Source: Orychophragmus violaceus (lineage: Eukaryota > Streptophyta > Magnoliopsida > Brassicales > Brassicaceae). From it: a DNA stretch of 64,000 nucleotides. The stretch covers positions 64,569,728 through 64,633,727 of the forward strand of contig CM058236.1 of assembly GCA_030180135.1 (NCBI GenBank), read 5' to 3'. The notes under the pieces were generated by a model, which worked only from the letters and a program-made list of their open reading frames with translations, had not been told where the DNA came from and searched no databases. Position numbers and translations under genes: made by a program. Numbering within the stretch: position 1 is the first letter of the stretch; each line of letters opens with the position of its first letter. Below, one piece after another: positions 54,639 to 64,000 of this stretch.

Positions 54639-57165
54639 GTATTGGATACTGGTTGTGGCACTGATATTTGTTATAATATGCAGAGCCTGGGCAACAGTAG
54701 AACTTTGAAGGAAGGGCAAGTGAAACTACATGTCTGGAAGGAGCTTGGGATGCTGCCTCAGCCGTAGGGTTTTCACTTATAGATCCCTTTGAGGTTTGGT
54801 TTTGTATTAAGTAATTGCTACAATGTACCTGCTTTAAGCAGAGTTGTCTTTCATTTTCTTGTAAGAATTTGAATGTTTTTCATTTTGATAAAAGACAAGT
54901 TTTTTTTGTTCTTTTGATCTTAATGAAATATTAATTGTAGCACCCTATTCATGGAATGGGTTTTATATCTTAAACCAAAGAGTGCCTAAATGTAACATAA
55001 ATACCGAATTGGTTTAAATCTGATGAATTAAACCTGATTTTTCTTGGCATAAAAGTCTTGGTCACATAGAGTAAGTCGGATTCAGAAATCCCATAGTTAT
55101 GGACTGTTGGGCTCATTTGATAAGATATCTTATGAGACTTGAATTCTGTTTACTGGACCAAAAGGTAAAGGGCCTATCTTAGCCGAGCTAGAGAAAGGCC
55201 CAAAGGCTTATTGGACCTGGAACATACTCATGTATGTGGCCCAATGAGCAGCAATGCCAGAGAAAATTTCCTGTACTTCATTGTCTCTACTGATTACTTC
55301 AGTGAGTGTGACTGTGTTCATTTGATGAGACACTAGTCGAAATTCTTTGACATGGTCGAAAGAGTTCCAGAATGAAGTATAGGATCTGAATGACAGAAGT
55401 ATTAAGACTCTGGATTAGATCACGAGTGAGAATACTTAAGTCATTGATTGTGTGATCATCTGAATGAGTGTGAAATCGTTTCACAGCTCATTTCTCCTGA
55501 AAACCTGAAGGTGTTTCTGTGAGAAAGAATCATATCTTATTAGAAATGATTAAAGATGAGTCACACGAATCTTCCATGATATTATTTAAGAATAACGCTC
55601 TAGAAATATCTAAGTTTACGCTGAAAAGGTTCCACCAATATCAGTTGAAAGACACCACGTAAATGTGGATTGGAATCGATCCAAATTCGTCTTTACTGAG
55701 TATTTGTAGTTGTGCTACTTCGCTGGTTGTCCTAGGGAAACCATGGCTTGTTACTTTTACGTCCATTCTGTATTCTAAGAAGGGAAGTTATTTCCAAGAA
55801 GAACAGTGGGAGTAAAAGTATAACTCGAAAAAATTCGAGAAATACATGAGGCTGCTCAACCTGTTGAGGGAGAGCAACGGATGGATTTACAGATTTCTGT
55901 AGAATCTACACCTGTAGAGCCTGAAGTTCGCAGATATGAATGAATCAGTTACCAATCCGAGAAGTGATTTCTCGTCATTAGTTGAACCTGATAATCATTG
56001 AAAGTTCGCATGATCTGATGATCACTGAGAGCGACGAATCTGCGAAATTCAAAGAAGCGAAAGTGAGCCCGGACTCCGAAAAATTGCACTATGTGTAAGT
56101 TAGCTTTATTGATCCATTCATGGATGGAAGCAAACATATCGGAGTTGGAATCTTCGTTCTGTTGAAGTAGTCAAGGTTTTGACTTAAAAAGGAACGAAAT
56201 GAAACTGTGCGTTTACTAAAAGATAAGTGGGAGCAATATTGCATTTCTCATAGTGTATGTCGATGACATACTGATTCTCGGATATAACGTCCCAATGCTG
56301 CAGTCGGTAAAGGACTGGCTTGGGAGTTGGTTTTATGATTGACATGGGTAAAGCCACGTAGTTCTTGGATTTTGGATCTAAAGATAGAGATCCGAAAGAG
56401 CTGGTAGGACAAAGTCAGGATTCTTATCCCGACAAAGTCCTACACGTTTTCAGCAATCCAAGAAGGGTTTTATGCCAATGTCACATGGCATTACATTAAG
56501 CAAGAAACAGTGTCCTACGATAACTGCTGAGCTTGAATGCATAGATGAGATTCCATATGCGTCGGCAATTGGATCTATCATATATGCCATGACACGTACT
56601 TGTTTTGATGTTGCTTTAATGTTAAGCAAGACAAGTAAAAGACCAGTCAAATCCAGCAAAGAATCACTGGATTGCCGTAAAGAATATCCTAAAGTATTTG
56701 AGGAATACTAAGGATAAGTTCTTGATTTACGGAGAAAGTAAGGTGCTACGAGTCGGTAGAGTCTGAAAGGCAAGTTACCAACGGACAAAGATGATTTCCG
56801 GTCACAGTCCGGTTATATCTTGTGTCTGTCTGGCGGTGCAAGGCACTGTTGCTGACTCCATGACTTAAGCTGAACATTTCGCAGCTTGGAAAGCGGCGAA
56901 AGAGGTTGTTTGGAAAGAAGAGTTCGTCACTGAACTTGATGTGATTCCCAGCATAGATGAGACTAGCTGCACATCAGAGGTCCAAACACTTTGAGAATAG
57001 GTATAACCTATTCCGTGAGATAAATGACAGAGATGTTAAGTAGATCAGCAAGTTTCAATGAATGAGAACGTTGCTAATCTATTAACGAAGCCACTCCTTA
57101 GGCCTAAGCACGAGTCGCAGACTGTTGCTGTAGGATAAGTGAAATTAAGATGCAGTCTTAATTTC
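54639..57165 (+). pseudogene. Degenerate copia pol
   Basis: Recognisable pieces in order: protease (VLDTGCG at 54639), reverse transcriptase (YVDDILILGYNVPMLQSVKDW near 56265) and RNase H pieces (DFRSQSGYI near 56790, AEHFAAWKAAKEVVWK near 56870). Dozens of stops and indels separate them, and blocks seem missing. The equivalents in the intact element are at 17490-14441. Confidence 0.88.
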
Positions 57166-58009
57166 AGTGGGAGTTATTAAAGGGCTTTATTTAGTTATTA
57201 GATATGTTCTTGTAAAACATTTAAGATGTTTAATGAAATTATTATTTCAAGATTATTTTTAACTGTGATGAAATAATCGTTCCAAAATGATATGAACCAT
57301 TTTATAGGTCATCGAAGTAAGTGACTTGATCTTGAGTCATCAAAGTCATTTAGCTTGATCGTGAGACCCTATATTTGATAGATGGATTATATCATCCTGT
57401 CCCTAGTCGAAGGTTGTTGAAATTGGAACACCAACAACCGTGTGAGACTAGATTGGTATGTGACTTATGACAAAGTCTCAGTGTGTCATAGATGCGCGGC
57501 ATCAAAGTCAGTACATAGGTGTATGTGGGGTACATACGACCGGACAAGACCCGCTTATAAGAACTCTTCAGGATATTTATATCTGTGTCATAAGAGATTC
57601 TTACTACGACTATAGAGTATAGTCCTTAGACCTGAGTTCGCATGCATGTGACTGCACATGAACTGATGCGCTTTGATCATTGTCTAACGCTGTCGTTATG
57701 CGATAGTTATAAGGACCTTGTTTGGGTGTATTACGAAATGAGTAGTTTACAGTGATGGAACAAGACGGGATTTGTCCCTCCAATATAAATGGAGTGAATA
57801 TCTCTAGGCCAATCGGAGATTTGAATACTGGAAAATGCATGGCCATGCTCAAACGGACTGTCCCGAGTCGTTTGGATTGTCAGTATCAAATCAGAGTCCG
57901 ATGAACAAGATTAGGCTTTATAAGGATGACACTAATCTTGCCTTATGACTAATCGAGATATTGAGACAAAAGGATTATGAATACAGAGATTCCAGTACAA
58001 GTGGGAGAT
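57166..58009 (+). other. 3' spacer of the pol-dead copia with purine tract
   Basis: Homologous to 13592-14440. It contains the antisense 80-codon frame (57852-57610). GTGGGAGAT at 58001-58009 is the purine tract. Confidence 0.7.
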
Positions 58010-58645
58010 TGTTGGAATTGTGTCCAGTAATCTTGGTACTGTCTCTAGAAAGTAAGAGTATGTCAATGATCATACATAAGTCATATAATACTGGGTGTCA
58101 TGATGGCTTGCTAGAGTCCGCTCATGATCTATAAGTCTTGGACTTATTGCCTTTATTATATGATCCCATATGGGTCACACGCCTAAGCTAACAGGAAAAT
58201 GTGTAGGAACGGCTTAACAGAAGTACGGTAAAAGTGCCAGGCATTTGTCGTACTTAGAGAGAGATTAATGGGTCTGATTAAATCCAAGGGATTTAATCAG
58301 AATGGTATTTGGGCCCAAAAGCCCAAAAGGAAATAGACAAGTTTTATAATTAAAACTTAAGTCTGATTTTTCCTAACCCTAGCCCCCTGCGATTTTCCTC
58401 TCTCTCTCTGCGCCTCCCACAACTTGGTCTAGCAGCCTCTCTTCCTGCTTAGTGTGCGTGTGTGAACCTCTGGAGGAGTTATCACTTGGTGGCTCTCTGA
58501 TCTCTGACCATACCTTCTCTTTCCGCTGCATAAACAAGTATAAGGTGAGATCAATAAAGTTTCTATTCAAGAGAACCTAGATCCGCATGTTTAGGAACTG
58601 TTGAATCTGAGAATTGAATCTGGATTAACAACTAAACATCCTTCA
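58010..58645 (+). repeat. 3' LTR of the pol-dead copia
   Basis: Direct repeat of 51498-52133 with about six differences. Hairpin at 58273-58301 with loop AAG. Confidence 0.93.
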
Positions 58646-58826
58646 CCCGCAAGTCTAGAGATAGCGTTCCGGTACTTCCGACACGATTGGATCCTCGGGT
58701 GGTGACCTGATCGGACACGTGCCTTCGGGCAGTGGTGCTGGTTATGGTGTTAACCTACTGAGTGACGCCGGTAGGTGTGTGGTCCGGAGAATACGGGGTC
58801 GCGTCCTAGGGCCGGACTGCATGGAA

Positions 58827-60261
58827 ACTTGGGTTATCTAGGGGTCGACACAGACTTCTCGCGAGCATTTAATGAAGACTTATGGAATTTGCACTTTTGC
58901 CCATAAGTTTCTAATAATTACAAAGAAGCCCCAGCCGAGTTTAGATCATTATATTAGGGGTTTTAACCATTGTTTAGGCTACGCTTTTACTAAGTCTTGT
59001 TTTATTTTGAGAGAGAGTTAGGGGCTGATCCTGTTCTCGAAAGAGACTTGATTTCGAACCCCAGTTCTTTACTTGATTTCATGATATTTGGTTTCCTATT
59101 CATGATGTTTTCTGTCTCGATGATCATGTCTGAGTAGATTACCTGTTAGGTTTAGGGATTCTCATTAGGGATTTCATGGAATTATAGGTTGATAAATCTA
59201 TAGGGATTCATACTTGTTAGTTCTTCATCTAGGATTGTTCTTAATGCTTAATCTGAATTAGCTACCCAGATTATTGATGTTAGGTTTATTTCCACAACGA
59301 TAGTTGGTTGATTAGCTAGAAAGAACCTAGATGAGCAATTTGATCTACTCGCAAAGAAATTTGGTTTAGGGGAATTGTGAACGAAAGAACTTGTGATTAA
59401 TGCTTGTTTAGAATTCTAGAATTCGCAACGAAAGTTGGTTTGCTAGGTTGTTAGACATAGATAGGATTCACAACGAAAGTTGGTTTCTTATACTTCCGTG
59501 ATTCCAGTTCTAGAACAGATTTATGATATTAGATCCCGATTGATTGATTTGCTTATGTTCCTGATTTCCTGAGAACTCCCTAGACTTAACGGTTTGCCTT
59601 CTTGCTCACAAACTCGCCTGATTTACTTTCCTGCATTTCTTTTTAGTTTCTCACATACTTTATCCTAGTTTAACTCGATCGTTCTTAAATCTATCGTTTC
59701 CCAGAGTCCTTGTGGATTTCGATACCCTATATACTATAATTGCATAACTGTGCACTTGCAGTAGAATATGATTAAAACCTGACCCTATCAGTGTGTGGGT
59801 GCGACAACAAGATGAGCGGCATCAGCGTGGATGACCTTGAATCCATTAGAGCTACTCCAGCTAGTCCAGGTCCATTCTTTCAGCTTGCGGAGTATTCCCA
59901 TCTTTCGCAGCCTATTTCGGAGTATGTGGTTACCGGTGCCGAGCCCGTTACCACTCCAACCATTCCATAGCCGCCTTAAGATGCACTTACATCCGGAGTA
60001 CCACCGTCAGTAGCGCGCACCGTCGATATTCATCCTCGATGACATGGCGATCAAGTACATTCTCGGGATATGGGAGCTACCACCGCCTGCTATTTGACCA
60101 CCAGTCTGACGCATTGGACCCTTCAATCCTTGCTTGCGGTGCCACGTGTCTTTCATTTCTATTCGGTATCGGTTGTTTTGCCGAGCATATCCGCCACCGC
60201 AACATTGACGCAGATTCTGACTTGTCACATTTGCGACCGAGATGAACATTGTGCTCCTTTC
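58827..60261 (+). mobile_element. Gypsy-like LTR/leader and gag-start debris
   Basis: 58827-59790 is AT-rich leader-type DNA. It has repeated ACGAAAGTTGGTT phrases (59300-59500) and an end resembling gypsy LTR 3' ends (GTGGATTTCGATACCC, TGCACTTGCAG, CCCTATCA). A short frame at 59812-59970 (MSGISVDDLESIRATPASPG) stops after 52 codons. The DNA to 60261 is stop-ridden. It is probably the 5' part of a decayed Athila/Tat-type element; no partner LTR was identified. Confidence 0.35.
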
Positions 60262-60901
60262 TGTTGGATCTCCTAGGATCTAGGGTTCATTATATTGAAA
60301 TTACCAACCTTGTTCTTACCTAGAACTGGCAGCGGAATGATTGGTGAACGAGATCAGTAAGCGACTCAGATGCTTCGCCTCTACCAGATACACATGCACA
60401 CAAACCTGGAAACCGGGATGCTAGTGCCGGATCTATGGGATTTCTGAGTTTTGGTGTTTCTGCCTCTTCTATCAAGAAAGAGACGACGACTACAGTTCTA
60501 GGTTGAAACATTCATGTTTTATTCGACCTAGACTCACACTTAACGGGCCAGACTCTTTTGAGTCATAAAATCGAAAATCTTGTTTCGATACCCGAACTGT
60601 GTCGACCGACACACATACTGTGTCGATCGACACAACACCATTTGCTCGATATTAATGTGTATCCAATACACATTAACATGATCATTACCATAATGATCAT
60701 TCCCATGTTTTAGCTTCCAGTTTGCTTAGGTGTGTGACCCTATAGGATCATATAATACTGGCAGTAAGTCTACAACTTACAGATTACAAGAGGCTTCTAG
60801 CAAAACATTGCAACCGCCCAGTATTATACGAATGTCTGATCTCGACACACAACTATCATCAGGAGTGAGTACAAGTGTGATTTCAGGACACTATCCCAAT
60901 A
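60262..60901 (-). repeat. 3' LTR of the truncated copia
   Basis: TGTTGGATCTCC to ATCCCAATA. It shares position-matched blocks with 12954-13591 (GGATCATATAATA, CCAGTATTATA) but lacks the 13-bp hairpin. Instead it has paired TGTGTCG palindromes at 60598-60634. Confidence 0.7.
60598..60634. other. Two palindromes spaced 21 bp apart in the LTR
   Basis: TGTGTCG-AC-CGACACA at 60598-60613 and TGTGTCG-AT-CGACACA at 60619-60634. Confidence 0.7.
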
Positions 60902-63060
60902 ATCTCCCACTTGTACTGGAATCATCAATTCCTATAATCCTTTTGTCTGTATATCTCGATTTGGCATAAGGCAAGATTGGTGTCATCCTTATTAAGCCAA
61001 CATCGTGTTTATCGAACTCCTGATATTATACTGAACATTACAAACAACTGAACTACAGTTCGTTTGAGTGCGGCCACACATTTTCTCAGCATTTAATCTT
61101 CGATAGTCCCTGAGATATTTATCTCCCGTTATTCAGGAGGGACAAATCCCATCTTGTTCCATCCCTATTTCAACGCATACTTCATGATATACTTGAACAA
61201 TGCCGTTATAGTCGCCAGTTACGGGTCGACGTTTGACAAGGTCAAAGTGTACCAATTCATATGCAAGAAAGCATGATGAACTCAGGTCTAAGGACTATAC
61301 TCTATAGTCGTAATGAGAACCTCTTATGACACAGATATAACTATCTTGTAGACTTCTCATTAGCGGGTCATGTCCGATTATATGTTCACCAACATATATC
61401 TATGTGACTGACTGTGATACTCATATCATTGACTCCATGAAACTTAGTCAACAGTCACCTCACAATCTAGTCTCTCGCGGTTGTTATTGTCCCACTTTAA
61501 CAACCTCGACGAGGGACACATCATAATTTATGTCATTTGTTACTTGTAGGGTTTCATGATCAAGTCCTCAACTTGATGACCTATAGTATGACATAAACTT
61601 ATCTTGGGACTATTATTTAATTATCCAATAGTTAAATAATGTCGATGTCAGTTTTTCATAAACATGACCATATCTTATCTATCTGAACATCATAACTAAA
61701 CTAACTCCCACTAGAATCAAGACCAAGTCTTCAGATATCTAATACCTACAGCAACAGTATTCAACTCGTGCTTAGGTTGTGAGAGATGCTGCGGTGTTCT
61801 TGCTTGGAACCATTCCAACAAACCACACTGCTATTCCTTAATGAGCACTATTCTACGGTCCTCTGCTTGGAAACCTTTCCAACAGACATCACCGCTACAC
61901 ATGCAAAAGACATCACCAGGTAAGAACCGGGATTCATCCTTGTCCGTCTAACTACTCATAACTAATTCGTCTTTTCCTCAGTTGTACAAGAACCTATCCT
62001 TAGTGTTTCTCAAACATTTGGGGATATTCCTTACAACTGTCCAATGACTCTTACTGGAACAAATTGGTACCTACTCGTCATGCTTTATGCGTCAGCTGCA
62101 TTTAGACGAGCGCAAAATATGGCATTCATGATGGATTCTATTGCATGAGCAAAAAGAATCTCACTCATAGTCACTAGCTCAGCCAGTGTCCAAGACACTT
62201 CGTCTTGCTAAGATCATTGCCATAAGACCTTTGGTGTGAAGCCATTCTTGGAATCATGCATATTGGAACTGTCCAGTACCTTATAATCAAAAGGATTCTG
62301 ACACGATCCAATTAGCTCTTCTGATCCATCTCAATGGATCCATATTCCAAGAGCTTACACGGCTTCTCCCATGTCCATCGTTAAGTTTGACTTCCGACCC
62401 AAATCTTGACAAGACTTTAGCGTCAGAACGTCGTTTATGAGATTAAGTACGTTCTAAACATACAGTTTGAGAATTGCAACTACGCTCCCACTAGTTTACT
62501 TGTAAACGTATTGTTTCTATTCGTTCCTGATCGAGTCAAAGCCTTTGACCGTTTTAACAGAACATAGATTCCAACACCAAGATGTTTGCTTCAATCTGTG
62601 AATAGATTGATGAAGCTAACATGCATACCCAGCCTATTTTCGAAGTTGGGGCTCACCATCGCTTCTTTGAATTTCGCAGGCTCGTCACTTTTCAATGATC
62701 AACTGATCACGGCAATCGGCTACGTGAAATCACTCTCGAGTTAGTGACGGATCCTTTCGGATCTGCGAATTTCAGGCTCCACAGGTGTAGATCCTACAGC
62801 CCTTTGTAGATCCAACCGCTGCTCTCCCTCAACAGGTTGAACAGCCTCCTGTGTTTCTCGAATTTCTTCGAGTTGTACTTTTACTCCCACTGTTCTTCTT
62901 GGAAAAACAGAGTTCTGAACAACAAAACTTTGTTCTCGGATTGGTTGCAAAAGTACTAAGCCTGGGTTTCCTTAGGACAACCAGCGAAGCAGCACTTATC
63001 AGTTTTGGGTTCAAGTTTGTTTGATGACAACTGCCTTACACAAACCTTGCAATCCCAATT

Positions 63061-64000
63061 AATCAGAAAAACATATTTGGAATTCACCCAGTTGATAACA
63101 AGGATTTTGCAATCCTTTGAGGTACCAATTCCTCAAGCTTATCGTAGTAGCTTTGAGGTATCGAACCTATTCTGGGACGGATAAAACCAATAAGCAGATA
63201 CTAATCCTTCGGAGTCAAATCAGACAATTTTGGTTTATAATTCCTAACAATCCTAACAAAACAAATCAGATCGAAGCAAACAAAAAGTAAGTAAACAAAC
63301 GATTCAATCAATAGGAAGAATAAGGCTCAAGGGTAAAGGTCAACAGATAGGTGACTCGGGATGATCAAGGAATCCTAATTCAAACTTCAAACAAGCTAAT
63401 CTCCTAGCAAGGAACACACAAGCAATTCGGTTTAATCTCTTAATACCAAATCTTCATTTAATCTTAACTCAAGAACAAATCATCATTTGTGAATCAAAAT
63501 CAAACGAGCATTCAAACGAGTTCCAATTAGCAACCAATCACTCTAGACATACATTTTCATGCGCTAGAATATGAAAGTCCTAACAAAGCTAAATACTGGA
63601 ATTTCATCGAACATGTTGTGAACAAGAAATTCTAAACATCCTAATCAATGTGATCAAGATTAACTAGGCATTAAGCGCACTTTGCTAGATGAGATTTTGA
63701 CAATTAACTACTAGAATTCTATTGATCACCCCTAATCAACCTAATCCTACCCAACCCACAAGCCTATGGAGAACTACTCACTAATCATAGCTAGATCAAC
63801 AAAACTCATAGAAATAGAGTTGATCATGGTAAATTAGTGAGAGATTGAAAGATTTGTTGATGGAATAACAAGAGAAGTCTAGATTAATCAAAGGAATCCA
63901 ATATGTTCTTACAAAAGAGTTTAGAACATCAAAAACTGCTTCAAAAACAAAATAAAATAGGTTTTTGGCTTAAATAGTCTAAAAGGTGCGAGCCGGGTCA
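63061..64000. other. Unassigned AT-rich DNA
   Basis: No ORF, RNA gene or terminal repeat identified. Its composition resembles retrotransposon leader or LTR DNA, and it may continue beyond the window. Confidence 0.4.

Larger units (their letters stand above)
51498..58645 (+). mobile_element. Recently inserted but pol-dead Ty1/copia
   Basis: 636-bp LTRs (51498-52133 and 58010-58645), TG...CA ends and a CCCGC duplication (51493-51497 and 58646-58650). Primer site, leader, gag and purine tract match the intact element at 12954-20775. Gag is open, but everything from protease onward is riddled with stops and shifts. LTRs differ at only about six positions. The decay therefore seems to predate this insertion, meaning the copy moved with proteins made elsewhere. 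Confidence 0.92.
49121..58821 (+). mobile_element. Solo Ty3/gypsy-type LTR, split by a copia element
   Basis: Removing the copia at 51498-58645 (and one CCCGC) leaves about 2548 bp, starting TGTAATATCC and ending GGGCCGGACTGCA. It is flanked by TGGAC (49116-49120) and TGGAA (58822-58826). A start close to TGTAACACC and a GC-rich end with GGGCCGG are typical of the long LTRs of Tekay/Del-type gypsy elements. No internal gypsy genes adjoin, so it reads as a solo LTR. It contains a purine-rich block (50060-50250) and repeated GGTGTTGGGCCGAGTA phrases near 51235-51330. Confidence 0.5.
60262..63060 (-). mobile_element. Truncated older relative of the same copia family
   Basis: A 640-bp LTR (60262-60901), purine tract (60902-60910) and then pol remnants on the minus strand match the intact element from its 3' end inward. 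There are RNase H/RT debris (61740-62640) and the region between integrase and reverse transcriptase (62950-62741: VEPEIRRSERIRH against VPEVRRSGRIRH). Similarity ends near 63060, so the 5' half is missing. Sequence divergence from the other two copies is much greater, so it is an old copy. Confidence 0.75.

Overview
This is a plant nuclear window, most likely from a Brassicaceae genome (an Arabidopsis relative). The reasons are intron-bearing genes with GT/AG borders, a FUBP-like two-KH-domain gene, two small secreted-peptide genes of RGF/GOLVEN type, and plant-type Ty1/copia, Ty3/gypsy, LINE and MULE elements. The species cannot be fixed from the sequence alone. Most of the 64 kb is nested transposable elements, with three host genes that look intact, all on the minus strand.

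Layout. 1-503 and 3815-4223 are old flanking DNA with a broken exon-like stretch, split by a 3.3 kb copia element that keeps only gag (504-3809, target duplication CTCTG). 4224-5038 is an RGF/GLV-like peptide precursor gene. 6063-22658 is a large plus-strand copia element with gag-pol and a third ORF; a younger, apparently intact copia (12954-20775, minus, duplication GATTC) sits inside that third ORF. 22843-29468 is a pol-less Ty3/gypsy element of Tat type with a sense gag and an antisense ORF. 29469-31330 is a decayed copia carrying a 5'-truncated LINE. 31330-37255 is a nearly full-length but mutated LINE. 37622-41480 is a long-TIR MULE containing a second MULE-like element (38145-40644). 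41556-42106 is the second RGF/GLV-like gene, a tandem paralog of the first. 43590-47258 is the KH-domain gene. 47477-48896 holds two related poly(A) retroposons. 49121-58821 reads as a solo Ty3/gypsy LTR split by a pol-dead copia (51498-58645, duplication CCCGC). 58822-64000 is gypsy-like debris plus a truncated relative of the same copia family.

How it fits together. The two peptide genes and their upstream DNA form an old tandem duplication, pushed about 37 kb apart by successive insertions. The insertions can be ordered by nesting and LTR divergence: the intact copia is youngest (about 4 differences in 638 bp of LTR by eye), then the pol-dead copia (about 6 in 636), the large copia (about 8 in 487), the Ty3/gypsy (about 14 in 400) and the gag-only copia (more than 20 in 612).

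The least expected signals are non-coding. Two unrelated retrotransposons each carry a series of short hairpins whose stems change by compensating substitutions, one set downstream of copia pol and one set in the Ty3/gypsy body. In addition, a copia with a ruined pol but near-identical LTRs appears to have been mobilised in trans, possibly by the intact relative found in the same window.
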